DNA of 64,000 nt from Variovorax sp. J22P240 (GTDB lineage: Bacteria; Pseudomonadota; Gammaproteobacteria; Burkholderiales; Burkholderiaceae_C), in the NCBI RefSeq assembly GCF_030316855.1, contig NZ_JASZYR010000001.1:682001-746000 (forward strand). Reading direction: 5' to 3'. The position numbers were made by a program, and so were the translations under genes. The notes beneath the pieces were generated by a model. That model did not search any database. It was not told the DNA's origin and saw nothing but the letters and a program-made list of their open reading frames with translations. Below, one piece after another: positions 12,372 through 21,043 of this stretch (within the stretch, counting starts at the first letter, position 1; each line of letters starts with the position of its first letter).

Positions 12372-12770
12372 ATGGTCCGAATTCGCTCTCTGTCCGCCGG
12401 CATCGCCATCGGTGCCGCCGCTTTTCTGGGCGGCTGTGTGGCCCCTGGCCCGTACTACGCCGCCGGCGGCTATCCGTACTACGTCGAACCGGGACCGGTG
12501 GTCGTGTCGCCCTCGGTCTATGTCGGCGCGGGCTGCTGCTGGGGCAACTACTGGGGGGGCGGCTATTGGGGGCGCCCGGCCTATTGGGGTGGTTACTATG
12601 GGCGGCCTTACTACGGCTACTACGGGCGCGGGGGCTACTACGGGCGTGGGGGCTACTACGGGCATCCGGGCTACTACGGGCATCCGGGCTATTACGGCCG
12701 GGGCGGTTACTACGGCGGTAACTATGCGCGCGGCGGGGGCTACTACGGAGGCCGCGGCGGAAGGCGGTAG
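12372..12770 (+). CDS. Gly/Tyr-rich repeat lipoprotein
   Basis: A 132-residue protein with a lipoprotein signal (lipobox FLGGC) and a mature part made almost only of Gly, Tyr, Pro and Arg. Six tandem hexapeptides of the form GYYGRG or GYYGHP occupy about residues 82-117. I do not recognise a characterised function; similar low-complexity envelope lipoproteins occur in many beta-proteobacteria. It lies between ligA and def on the same strand but with 74- and 59-base gaps. Confidence 0.7.
   Translation: MVRIRSLSAGIAIGAAAFLGGCVAPGPYYAAGGYPYYVEPGPVVVSPSVYVGAGCCWGNYWGGGYWGRPAYWGGYYGRPYYGYYGRGGYYGRGGYYGHPGYYGHPGYYGRGGYYGGNYARGGGYYGGRGGRR
12615..12722 (+). repeat. Six tandem 18-bp repeats inside the Gly/Tyr-rich gene
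   Basis: Units of the form GGC TAC TAC GGG followed by CGC GGG or CAT CCG start at 12615, 12633, 12651, 12669, 12687 and 12705. Units 3 and 4 are identical; the others differ mostly at codon third positions and in the last two codons. Unit number may vary between strains by slippage without shifting the frame. Confidence 0.85.
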
Positions 12771-12829
12771 CGGCGCGCGGCAGACTGCCGCCCCGGTCCT
12801 CGGAGCCGCGCCACCGCGATAATCCCGCG

Positions 12830-13369
12830 ATGGCCATTCGTGAAATCCTCAAGATGGGCGACCCCCGCCTGCTGCGCGTTGCGCGGCCGGTTGCTGCCTT
12901 CGATACCGACGAACTGCACCTGCTGGTGCGCGACATGTTCGAGACCATGCATGTCGTCAATGGCGCCGGTCTGGCCGCGCCCCAGATAGGGGTCGACCAG
13001 CAGGTCGTGATCTTCGGGACCGACACAGTCAATCCGCGCTATCCGGACGCGCCGGTCGTGCCGCGAACGGTGCTCGTGAACCCCATCATCACACCGATCG
13101 GCGTCGAGGAAGAAGAGGGCTGGGAAGGGTGTCTGTCGGTGCCGGGCCTGCGCGGCGTGGTGCCGCGCTTTGCCAACATCCGGTACACGGGCTTCGACCC
13201 GTTTGGCGACCCGATCGACCGCACCGTGAGCGGGTTCCACGCCCGGGTCGTTCAACACGAGGTGGACCACCTGCTGGGCAAGCTCTACCCGATGCGGATG
13301 CGCGATTTCTCGCGCTTTGGCTACACCGAGGTCCTGTTTCCAGGACTCGATGCGGGCGAGGACGACTGA
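12830..13369 (+). CDS. def: Peptide deformylase
   Basis: Removes the N-formyl group from nascent proteins. All three metallo-deformylase motifs are present: [10 protein letters not shown] (45-54), EGCLSVPG (99-106, metal ligand C101) and QHEVDHLLG (142-150, ligands H143 and H147, catalytic E144). At 179 residues it is of standard length. No fmt gene follows; instead a convergent DoxX gene ends 21 bases downstream, so this is a stand-alone def, possibly one of several in the genome. Confidence 0.96.
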   Translation: MAIREILKMGDPRLLRVARPVAAFDTDELHLLVRDMFETMHVVNGAGLAAPQIGVDQQVVIFGTDTVNPRYPDAPVVPRTVLVNPIITPIGVEEEEGWEGCLSVPGLRGVVPRFANIRYTGFDPFGDPIDRTVSGFHARVVQHEVDHLLGKLYPMRMRDFSRFGYTEVLFPGLDAGEDD

Positions 13370-13390
13370 CGCCCCCCGCCGCCAGTCCCT

Positions 13391-13795
13391 TCAGTTGTAC
13401 TTGCCGCTGGTGCCGCCGACGCTAAAGCGACCGGCGCCGAGGAGGGCGACTGCCAAGGCGGCAAACAGGAACAATCCCTGCAACTCCAGGGCCCAGCCGC
13501 CAGACTTGCCGAGCGATCCGATGTCCTTGAGGTGCACGAGCCAGATGGCGACCAGCATGTTGATGACCGTGATCCACGCCGCCGGACGCGTGTAGATGCC
13601 TACGATCATCAGGACCGGTGCAACGATTTCGCCGATAAAGACCAGATAGGCCAGCGCAGCGGGCAGCCCATGTGAAGTGAGCATGCCTGCGATGCCGCCG
13701 ACCCCGCCTGTGATCTTGGCGATGCCGTGCAGCAGGATCAGGATGCCGAGGGCGAGGCGCAGAACGAGTTTGCCGGTGTCGTCGGAACGGATCAT
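13391..13795 (-). CDS. DoxX family membrane protein
   Basis: A 134-residue integral membrane protein with four hydrophobic helices and the DoxX-family pattern LALGILILLHGIAKI near the N-terminus and LVFIGEIVAPVLMIVG in the middle. DoxX proteins are small inner-membrane proteins linked in some bacteria to redox or thiol homeostasis; no specific role can be assigned here. The ATG at 13795 is preferred over upstream in-frame starts because the sequence before it is not DoxX-like. It is transcribed divergently from the aapJ-like gene. Confidence 0.85.
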   Translation of the reverse strand: MIRSDDTGKLVLRLALGILILLHGIAKITGGVGGIAGMLTSHGLPAALAYLVFIGEIVAPVLMIVGIYTRPAAWITVINMLVAIWLVHLKDIGSLGKSGGWALELQGLFLFAALAVALLGAGRFSVGGTSGKYN

Positions 13796-13953
13796 GAGAA
13801 AGCCTTTCAGTTGAAAAATCAGGCGCGATTGTGGTCGATAAGGAGGGCGTTCCGGCGAATTTGCTTCCGACCGAAGGTTCTTTGGCAGACTCCGGCGGCC
13901 GCCCGTAAACTGCCCGCTGCTTCCATTTCGAAGAGAGAGAAGAGGATCCCCGA

Positions 13954-14985
13954 ATGAATCAATGCTTCCGTCCGGCACTTGCCGCTGCCGCCGCCGCCCT
14001 GGCCTTCGTGGCCGCACCGGCCTTTGCGGGCAAGACACTCGACGCGGTCAAGCAACGCGGCACGGTCAAGTGCGGCGTGACCAACGGCGTGGCCGGTTTC
14101 TCGGCGCCCGACACGCAGGGCAACTGGTCGGGGCTGGATGTCGACACCTGCCGCGCCATCGCGGCAGCAGTGCTGGGCGATGGCAAGAAGGTGGAGTTCG
14201 TGCCGCTGAACTCGCAGCAGCGCTTCTCGGCCCTGCAGGCCGGCGAGATCGACATCCTGGCGCGCAACACCACCTGGACGCTGACGCGCGACGCATCGCT
14301 CGGCTTTCATTTCACGACCATCACTTACTACGACGGCCAAGGCTTCCTGGTGCCGAAGAAGATCAAGGTGACGAGCGCCAAGCAACTCAAGAACGCCACC
14401 ATCTGCACCCAGTCGGGCACCACCAACGAGAAAAATGTCGCCGACTATTTCAAGGCACAGAACATCCCGGTCAAGACGGTCGTGTTCGAGAGCTTCGAAG
14501 CCTCGTTCAAGGCCTTCTTCGCCGGCCGTTGCCAGGCCTTCACCACGGACACCTCGGCGCTCGCGGGCCTGCGCAACAAGGAGGCGCCCAACCCGGACGA
14601 CTACGTCATCCTTCCCGAACTCATCTCGAAGGAGCCCCTCGCACCGCTGGTGCGCCGTGGCGACGACGAATGGTTCGCCATTGCCAAGTGGGTGCCCAAT
14701 GCGCTGATCGAGGCCGAGGAGTACGGCGTCACCCAGGCCAACATCGACGAGCTCAAGGCAGGCAGCAAGGACCCTGCGCAACAGCGCCTGGTCGGCACCG
14801 GCGATGACCTGGGCAAGCTGCTGGGCCTGGACAAGGATTGGTCCTACCGCGCGATCAAGGCGGTGGGCAACTACGGTGAAATCTTCGAGCGCAATGTCGG
14901 ACCGAAGTCGGTGCTCAAGCTGCCGCGCGGAACGAACAATCTGTGGAACAAGGGCGGGCTGATGTACGGATTGCCGGTGCGATGA
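13954..14985 (+). CDS. aapJ: General L-amino acid ABC transporter, substrate-binding protein
   Basis: A 343-residue periplasmic binding protein with a Sec signal peptide ending at AFA-G (about residue 25), then the family-3 solute-binding pattern KQRGTVKCGVTNGVAGFSAP. The closest named family is AapJ/YhdW, the binding component for many L-amino acids. A purine-rich ribosome binding site (AGAGGA) lies 7 bases before the ATG. The permease genes follow immediately with an ATGA overlap. Substrate is inferred from family only. Confidence 0.88.
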   Translation: MNQCFRPALAAAAAALAFVAAPAFAGKTLDAVKQRGTVKCGVTNGVAGFSAPDTQGNWSGLDVDTCRAIAAAVLGDGKKVEFVPLNSQQRFSALQAGEIDILARNTTWTLTRDASLGFHFTTITYYDGQGFLVPKKIKVTSAKQLKNATICTQSGTTNEKNVADYFKAQNIPVKTVVFESFEASFKAFFAGRCQAFTTDTSALAGLRNKEAPNPDDYVILPELISKEPLAPLVRRGDDEWFAIAKWVPNALIEAEEYGVTQANIDELKAGSKDPAQQRLVGTGDDLGKLLGLDKDWSYRAIKAVGNYGEIFERNVGPKSVLKLPRGTNNLWNKGGLMYGLPVR

Positions 14986-16010
14986 GCGCGGCGCCGGGCC
15001 GCTCGGACATCGGTCCGGCGCCCGATGGGCGCCGCGGCGTCTGGCTGGCCTGGGCGGCACAGGCGTTGCTGATTGCGGTGGTGGCGGGCGGCGCTTTCTG
15101 GCTCGTGCACCATGCGCTCGAAGTGCTGCGCGCGCGCGGTGTGCGATCCGGGTTCGACTTTCTCCTGCAGCCTGCCGGATTCGAGATCTCCGAAGGCTGG
15201 CTCGACTTCCACGCGGGCCAGCCCTTCTGGCGAGCCTTTCTTGCCGGACTGATCAATACCATTCGCGCGGCGGTTCCCGCAGCCGTCATTGCGGTCCTGC
15301 TGGGGACGCTGATCGGCATCGGCCGTCTCGCTCCGCATGTGCTCGTGCGGGGCCTGTGCGGTGCCTACGTCGAGACGGTGCGCAATGTTCCGCTGCTGGT
15401 GCAATTGCTGATGCTGTACTTCGCGCTGACGCAGCTGCTGCCTGATTCGACGGAGCCGCTCGAACTGTTGCCGGGCTTCTGGCTCAGCAAGGGAGGGCTC
15501 TCGATGCCGTGGCCGGTCGCGGATGAGGGCGCCGTGTGGCCCAGCCACTTCGAATGGCCCGAGCGCGGCAGCTTCAACGTGAGCGGCGGCGCGGCATTGA
15601 GTCCGGAATACCTCGCGGTCGTGATCGCGCTGGCGCTCTACACCGCGGCCTTCGTTGCAGAGATCGTGCGTGCCGGGATCACCTCCGTGTCGCAGGGCCA
15701 GAAGCTCGCGGCGCAGGCGCTCGGCCTGTCGTCGTGGCAGCAACTGCGGCTGGTGGTGATGCCGCAGGCCTTGCGCGTGATCGTGCCGGCGCTGACCAAT
15801 CAGTTGTTGAGCCTGACGAAGAACTCGTCGCTGGCCGTGGCGGTGGGCTATCCGGAGCTGGTATCGATCGCCAACACCTCGCTCAACTCGACGGGTCGCG
15901 CCTTTGAATGCATTGCCGTGATCATGGTGGTGTATCTCGCGCTGTCGCTTGTCATCTCGGCCGGAATGAATCGCTACAACACGCGCGTCGCGCTGAGAGG
16001 ATGGCGTTGA
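14982..16010 (+). CDS. aapQ: General L-amino acid ABC transporter permease AapQ-like
   Basis: A 342-residue inner-membrane permease of the HisM/AapQ type. It has an N-terminal membrane segment, a large periplasmic insertion (about residues 150-200) typical of AapQ/YhdX, and the cytoplasmic EAA loop (AEIVRAGITSVSQGQKLAAQ) that contacts the ATPase. The ATG at 14982 overlaps the aapJ stop by 4 bases. It overlaps the next permease gene by 10 bases, so the three genes form one operon. Confidence 0.9.
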   Translation: MSAAPGRSDIGPAPDGRRGVWLAWAAQALLIAVVAGGAFWLVHHALEVLRARGVRSGFDFLLQPAGFEISEGWLDFHAGQPFWRAFLAGLINTIRAAVPAAVIAVLLGTLIGIGRLAPHVLVRGLCGAYVETVRNVPLLVQLLMLYFALTQLLPDSTEPLELLPGFWLSKGGLSMPWPVADEGAVWPSHFEWPERGSFNVSGGAALSPEYLAVVIALALYTAAFVAEIVRAGITSVSQGQKLAAQALGLSSWQQLRLVVMPQALRVIVPALTNQLLSLTKNSSLAVAVGYPELVSIANTSLNSTGRAFECIAVIMVVYLALSLVISAGMNRYNTRVALRGWR

Positions 16011-17065
16011 TCGGCGCGACACGCCCGGCCATCGCATGGCGCAAGGAGCTGTGGGGCTCGCCAGTTCGCGGGGTTTCGACGATCGTGCTGATGCTCCTGT
16101 TCGCCTGGGCCGGCTATCACGCGGTGGACTGGGCGGTGTTGCACGCCGTGTTCCGTCCCGACGCGGAAGCCTGCCGCGCGGTGCAGCATGGCGCCTGTTG
16201 GGGTGTGATCGCCGAAAAGTGGCGGCCGATCCTGTTCGGCCGCTATCCCTATGAGGACCAGTGGCGACCGGCGATCGCCGTCACCGTGCTGTCGCTGACC
16301 ACCATACTCAGCGCCTGGCCGCGTACTTGGCGGTGGTGGTTGTTTCCGTTGTGGGTCGTGGTGCTCGCGTTCTTCGTCGCGATGATGCGTGGCGGCGTCC
16401 TCGGCCTGGAGCCGGTGCCCACCAATCGCTGGGGCGGCTTGCCGCTGACCATCGGGCTGGCGGTGGTCGGGCTTGCCCTTGCCTTTCCGCTGGCGCTGCT
16501 GCTGGCGCTGGGCCGGCGGTCGCAATGGCCGGTGGTGCGCACCCTTTGCGCGACGTACATCGAGCTGGTGCGCGGCGTGCCGCTGATCTCGGTCCTGTTC
16601 ATGGCCTCGTTCCTCCTGCCGCTGTTGTGGCCCGCGGGATGGCAGCCCGACGTGCTGCTGCGTGTGCTCGCGGGACTTTCGCTGTTCGTCGCGGCCTATC
16701 TGGCCGAGATCATCCGCGGCGGCCTGCAGGCGGTGCCGCGCGGACAGACGGAGGTCGCGATGGCGCTCGGCTTCGGCCGCTGGCCGGTGCAGCGCGACAT
16801 CGTGCTGCCGCAAGCGCTGCGCCTCGTCGTGCCGGCGCTGACCAACAACGTGGTCGGCACGCTGAAGGACACCTCGCTCGTCACGGTGGTGGGCCTGTTC
16901 GAGCTGACGGGCGCGCTGGGCCTCGCGCTCGGTGGCGACCCGACGTGGCGGCCCTTCTACCTCGAGGGCTACCTGTTCATCGCGCTGGTCTACTGGGTGC
17001 TTTGTTTCGGGTTGTCGCGCTACAGCGTGTGGCTGGAGCGGCGGCTGGCGGCAGGGCGCGACTAG
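16001..17065 (+). CDS. aapM: General L-amino acid ABC transporter permease AapM-like
   Basis: A 354-residue permease of the AapM/YhdY type with about eight hydrophobic segments and an EAA loop (AEIIRGGLQAVPRGQTEVAM). It starts 10 bases inside the end of aapQ. In this transporter class the ATPase gene (aapP/yhdZ) normally comes next, but here the stop codon overlaps the tail of a convergent gene and no ATPase follows. An ATPase from elsewhere must energise the complex if it works. Confidence 0.9.
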   Translation: MALIGATRPAIAWRKELWGSPVRGVSTIVLMLLFAWAGYHAVDWAVLHAVFRPDAEACRAVQHGACWGVIAEKWRPILFGRYPYEDQWRPAIAVTVLSLTTILSAWPRTWRWWLFPLWVVVLAFFVAMMRGGVLGLEPVPTNRWGGLPLTIGLAVVGLALAFPLALLLALGRRSQWPVVRTLCATYIELVRGVPLISVLFMASFLLPLLWPAGWQPDVLLRVLAGLSLFVAAYLAEIIRGGLQAVPRGQTEVAMALGFGRWPVQRDIVLPQALRLVVPALTNNVVGTLKDTSLVTVVGLFELTGALGLALGGDPTWRPFYLEGYLFIALVYWVLCFGLSRYSVWLERRLAAGRD

Positions 17066-17466
17066 CGATCTTCGGCTTTGCGGATGGTCAGTTCGGCGTA
17101 GCCGGTGGCCGCATCAAACTCTCGAGTCAATCGCCATTCCGGCAGCCACGCCACCAGCACTTCGGCGGTCGTTCGCACCACGCAGCCGGGCGCGACATGG
17201 CCGCCGAATATCTGGCCTTGCGCGTCGGCGACGCTCATGTGCAGGTGCGATCCGTCGGGAGACAGGGTGCCGGAGAGTGTGAGGATTTCCAGGTCACCCG
17301 CGAGCGCCTCCGGCGTCTCGACGCCGGCAAAGCGCAGGCGTGCGGCGCTCAGGCTGCCAATGCCCGCAACGACGAATGCGGCTGCACAGCCGTGCAATGC
17401 CAGCGCTGCATCGAGCGTGCGGCGCAGGTCGTCGCCGGGATTCAGGCGCAGCGGCGTCGCGTCCAA
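17062..17466 (-). CDS. PPC/DUF296 domain protein
   Basis: A 134-residue protein that is essentially one PPC (DUF296) domain, with the pattern AAFVVAGIGSLSAARLRFAG, then LEILTLSGTLSPDG and SHLHMSVADAQGQIFGGHV; the His in HLHMSV and the GGH are typical conserved residues. PPC domains occur in plant AT-hook proteins and as free-standing bacterial proteins of poorly known role. TTG start at 17466, supported by GAGGAG placed 7 bases upstream; the gene starts 10 bases after glnD and is likely co-transcribed with it. Its stop overlaps the aapM stop. Confidence 0.82.
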   Translation of the reverse strand: MDATPLRLNPGDDLRRTLDAALALHGCAAAFVVAGIGSLSAARLRFAGVETPEALAGDLEILTLSGTLSPDGSHLHMSVADAQGQIFGGHVAPGCVVRTTAEVLVAWLPEWRLTREFDAATGYAELTIRKAEDR

Positions 17467-17476
17467 GTCCTGCTCC

Positions 17477-20065
17477 TCAGGCTGCCAGCGCGTCGAGCAA
17501 CTCCGTCTCGATCGCCAGTTGGGCCCGCTGCCCTTGCAGCTCGGGCCCGCTGATCAAGAACGTGTCCTCGACACGCTCGCCGAGCGTCGTGATCTTGGCG
17601 AGTTGCAGGTTCAGATGGTGGCGCGCCAGCACGCGCGCCACTGAATACAGCAGGCCCGCCCGGTCGCTCGCCGAGATGTTGAGCAGCCAGCGCTGCGCCT
17701 TCTCGTCGGGCAGCAGGCTGATGCGAGGCTTGATCGGGAAGCTGCGCACCCGGCGGGATACGCGGCCCTTGCTCGGTGCGGGCAGGGGGCCCGCTTCGGT
17801 CAGCGTCTTGGTCAGGCCGGCCTCGACCATGTTGATCAGGTCGCGATAGTGCTCGGGGATGAAGGTGGTAACCACCTGGAAGGTATCGAGCGCGAAGCCG
17901 TTGGTCGCCGTGTGCACCTTGGCATCCAGAATGCTGAACGACGACTGGTCGAAATAGCCACAGATGCGCACGAACAGGTCGGGTTGGTCGGGCGTGTAGA
18001 CCACCACCTGCAACCCTTCGCCCACCGGCGAAAGCCGGGCGCGCACGATGGGCGGGGTCTGGGGGTCGATCGGCACGCCCGGATGCGGCACGTGGCGAGA
18101 CAGCTGCTTGGCGTGCCAGGCGATCTCCGACGCGTCGTGACGCATGAAGTAGCCGACGTCGAGCGTCTCCCACAGCGCCTTGTGCGCATCCAGCGGCTCG
18201 GCATGCAGCGCGAGTTGGACCAGGGCCTCGCGCTTGCGCGACTCGGTCTCCGCGCCGGGGTCGGGCATGCGCCCGCCGAAGGCGCGCAGGGTGTAGCGGT
18301 AGAGGTCTTCGAGGAGCTTGCCCTTCCACGCGTTCCACACGCGCGGCGAGGTGCCCCGGATGTCGGCGATGGTGAGCAGGTAGAGGGCCGTCAGGTAGCG
18401 CTCGTTGCCGACCCGCTTGGCGAAGGCGCCGATCACCTCCGGGTCGCCCAAGTCCTGCTTCTGCGCGACCTGGCTCATCACCAGGTGCTCCAAGACCAGG
18501 AACTCGATGAGCTTGGCGTCTTCGCGCGGAATCTCGTGCTGCCGGCAAAAGCGCCGCACGTCGCGTGCGCCCAGCGTCGAATGGTCGCCGCCGCGGCCTT
18601 TGGCGATGTCATGGAAGAGCGCCGCGATGTACAGGATCCAAGGCTTGTCCCAGCCGGCGGCGAGCTGCGAGCAGAAGGGGTACTCGTGCGCATGCTCGGC
18701 AATGAAGAAGCGGCGCACGTTGCGCACCACCATCAGGATGTGCTGGTCGACCGTGTAGACATGGAACAGGTCATGCTGCATCTGCCCCACGATGCTGCGG
18801 AACACGCGCAGGTAGCGGCCGAGCACCGATGTCTGGTTCATGAGCCGGAGTGCATGCGTGATGCCGCGTGGCTCCAGCAGCATGCGCATGAAGGTCATGT
18901 GGTTCACGCGGTCGTTGCGGAACTTGCTGTCCATGACATGGCGCGCGTTGTAGAGGGCGCGCAGCGTCCGGGCCGACAGGCCGTTGACGCCGATGGTCTT
19001 CTGGTAGAGCAGGAAGGTTTCGAGGATCGCGTGCGGATCCTTCAGGTAGAGGTCGTCGCTCGCGACCTCGATCAGTCCGGCCTTTTCGAAGAAGCGCTCG
19101 TTGATGGGCGTCGGCTCCTCGGCCTGCGGCTGCAGCCGATCGGCGATGTTGAGCAGCAGGATCTGGTTGAGCTGCGTGACCGCCTTGGCCGCCCAGTAGT
19201 AGCGGCGCATCAGCGCCTCGCTCGCCTTGCGCTGCGATTCGCCGACGTACCCGAAGGTGGCGGCCACGGCGGTCTGCAGGTCGAACACCAGACGGTCTTC
19301 GCGCCGGTTGGCCGTGACGTGCAGACGCGCGCGGATCAGGCACAGCAGCGCCTCGTTGCGCTTGATCTGCTGGATCTCGAAGGTGGTGGCCAGGCCGTTC
19401 TTGGCGAGGTCGTCCCATCGGTTGCCGAAGCCAGCGGCCTTGGTCATCCACAGGATGGTCTGCAGGTCGCGCAGGCCGCCGGGAGATTCCTTGCAATTGG
19501 GTTCGAGTGCGTACGGCGTGTTCTCGAACTTCTGGTGCCGGTGCCGCATCTCCTGCGACTTGGCGGTGAAGAAGGCCTGCGGGTCCATGGCCGCAAGGAA
19601 GTTCTTGCGAAACGCGGTGTAGAGCTTCTTGTCGCCGACGACCAGGCGCGATTCGAGCAGCGAGGTCTGTACCGTCACGTCCTTGGCGGCCTCGGCCAGG
19701 CATTCGGCGACCGTGCGGACGCTGGAGCCGATCTCGAGTCCCGCATCCCAGCAGTGGCCGATGAAGGCTTCGAGCCGCGCAGGGTCGATGTCCGCCCCGT
19801 GTCCCTCGGGCAACAGCAGCAGCACGTCGACGTCCGAGTAGGGGAAGAGTTCGCCCCGTCCGAAACCGCCGACCGCGACCAGCGCAAGCTGGTTGCCGAA
19901 TCCGGCGTCCGACCACAGCGCGCTCAGGGTCTCGTCGGCCAGGGCGGCGAGTTGGCGCAGCACCGTGTGGACGCTGCGCGCGGGCGCACGCGCGCTGCGC
20001 AGCTGATCGAACAGGGCCAGCTTGTGCGTCCGGTAGGCGTCACGCAACGATGGGATGTCCACCAT
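17477..20065 (-). CDS. glnD: Bifunctional PII uridylyltransferase/uridylyl-removing enzyme GlnD
   Basis: GlnD senses glutamine and adds or removes UMP on PII proteins, setting nitrogen metabolism. The 862-residue protein has the nucleotidyltransferase motif [20 protein letters not shown] (from residue 66), the HD hydrolase motif [13 protein letters not shown], and two C-terminal ACT domains ([19 protein letters not shown] and [18 protein letters not shown]). The ATG at 20065 gives standard length; open sequence upstream is not GlnD-like. It lies 26 bases downstream of map on the same strand. Confidence 0.96.
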   Translation of the reverse strand: MVDIPSLRDAYRTHKLALFDQLRSARAPARSVHTVLRQLAALADETLSALWSDAGFGNQLALVAVGGFGRGELFPYSDVDVLLLLPEGHGADIDPARLEAFIGHCWDAGLEIGSSVRTVAECLAEAAKDVTVQTSLLESRLVVGDKKLYTAFRKNFLAAMDPQAFFTAKSQEMRHRHQKFENTPYALEPNCKESPGGLRDLQTILWMTKAAGFGNRWDDLAKNGLATTFEIQQIKRNEALLCLIRARLHVTANRREDRLVFDLQTAVAATFGYVGESQRKASEALMRRYYWAAKAVTQLNQILLLNIADRLQPQAEEPTPINERFFEKAGLIEVASDDLYLKDPHAILETFLLYQKTIGVNGLSARTLRALYNARHVMDSKFRNDRVNHMTFMRMLLEPRGITHALRLMNQTSVLGRYLRVFRSIVGQMQHDLFHVYTVDQHILMVVRNVRRFFIAEHAHEYPFCSQLAAGWDKPWILYIAALFHDIAKGRGGDHSTLGARDVRRFCRQHEIPREDAKLIEFLVLEHLVMSQVAQKQDLGDPEVIGAFAKRVGNERYLTALYLLTIADIRGTSPRVWNAWKGKLLEDLYRYTLRAFGGRMPDPGAETESRKREALVQLALHAEPLDAHKALWETLDVGYFMRHDASEIAWHAKQLSRHVPHPGVPIDPQTPPIVRARLSPVGEGLQVVVYTPDQPDLFVRICGYFDQSSFSILDAKVHTATNGFALDTFQVVTTFIPEHYRDLINMVEAGLTKTLTEAGPLPAPSKGRVSRRVRSFPIKPRISLLPDEKAQRWLLNISASDRAGLLYSVARVLARHHLNLQLAKITTLGERVEDTFLISGPELQGQRAQLAIETELLDALAA

Positions 20066-20091
20066 GAGCGCCCTGAAAGGCCGGCGCTGCG

Positions 20092-20916
20092 TCAAGCCGC
20101 GGCGCTGACGAACGCGGGGGTCGGCGGGCTGCCTGCCGACAGCGTGAGGACTTCGTAGCCGGTGTCGGTGACCAGCACCGTGTGTTCCCACTGCGCCGAC
20201 AGCGAATGGTCGCGTGTGACGATGGTCCAGCCGTCGTACTGACCGCCCTTGGCGTCTTCCTTGATGTCGCGCTTGCCGGCGTTGATCATCGGCTCGATGG
20301 TGAAGGTCATGCCGGGCTTGAGTTCCTCGAGCGTGCCGGGCTTGCCGTAGTGCAGCACCTGCGGCTCTTCATGGAAGCCGCGGCCGATGCCGTGGCCGCA
20401 GAACTCGCGCACCACCGAGAAACCGTTGCTCTCGGCAAAACGCTGGATCGCGAAGCCGATGTCGCCCAGGCGCACGCCCGGTTTGACCTTGACGATGCCG
20501 TGCCACATTGCCTCGTAGGTGAAGGCGCACAGGCGCTTGGCCGCGATGGAAGCGTCGCCGACGATGAACATGCGGCTGGTGTCGCCGTGCCAGCCGTCCT
20601 TGATGACGGTGATGTCGCAATTGACGATGTCGCCCTTCTTGAGCGGCTTGTCGTTCGGGATGCCGTGGCACACCACGTGGTTGACCGAGGTGCAGATCGA
20701 CTTGGGGTAGGGCACGCTGCTGGCGCCCATGTAGTTGAGGGGGGCCGGGATCGCGCCCTGGACCTGTGTGATGTAGTCGTGGGCGAGCTTGTCGATTTCG
20801 TTGGTGGTCACGCCGGGCTTGATGTGCGGAGTGATGTAGTCCAGCACTTCGGAGGCGAGGCGGCAGGCCACGCGCATGCCGGCCACGCCTTCGGCGTCTT
20901 TGTAGGTAATGCTCAT
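20092..20916 (-). CDS. map: Methionine aminopeptidase, type I
   Basis: Removes the initiator methionine from new proteins. The 274-residue protein shows the type I pattern: [13 protein letters not shown], metal-ligand aspartates in [20 protein letters not shown], the histidine in [15 protein letters not shown], and glutamates in FTIEPMI and WEHTVLVT. It is divergent from purL across about 127 bases and leads into glnD (26-base gap). The map–glnD order is common in beta-proteobacteria. Confidence 0.96.
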   Translation of the reverse strand: MSITYKDAEGVAGMRVACRLASEVLDYITPHIKPGVTTNEIDKLAHDYITQVQGAIPAPLNYMGASSVPYPKSICTSVNHVVCHGIPNDKPLKKGDIVNCDITVIKDGWHGDTSRMFIVGDASIAAKRLCAFTYEAMWHGIVKVKPGVRLGDIGFAIQRFAESNGFSVVREFCGHGIGRGFHEEPQVLHYGKPGTLEELKPGMTFTIEPMINAGKRDIKEDAKGGQYDGWTIVTRDHSLSAQWEHTVLVTDTGYEVLTLSAGSPPTPAFVSAAA

Positions 20917-21043
20917 GCCGGGAATTATCCCATTGGAGCCGTTAAAATTCAGGGTTAGCGCGGATGGCCCCAGTCAGCGGCCGCCGCCTCGATTTCTTCA
21001 TTCTCAACGCGGCCGCCCGGCCGATCCGACTGTGACGTTGCCC
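20917..21043. promoter_or_regulatory. Divergent map / purL intergenic region
   Basis: These 127 bases must hold the promoters for map (leftward) and purL (rightward). TAAAAT at 20943-20948 is a fair -10 box for purL, but I see no good -35 at the right distance. No PurR-like palindrome is evident. Confidence 0.3.

Noticed and set aside
12615..12722. Tandem repeats considered as a CRISPR array
   Set aside because: Units are contiguous 18-mers without spacers and are in frame within a coding gene.
17849..20158. Plus-strand open frame of ~770 codons opposite glnD
   Set aside because: GlnD motifs are all on the minus strand; the plus frame is a compositional shadow.
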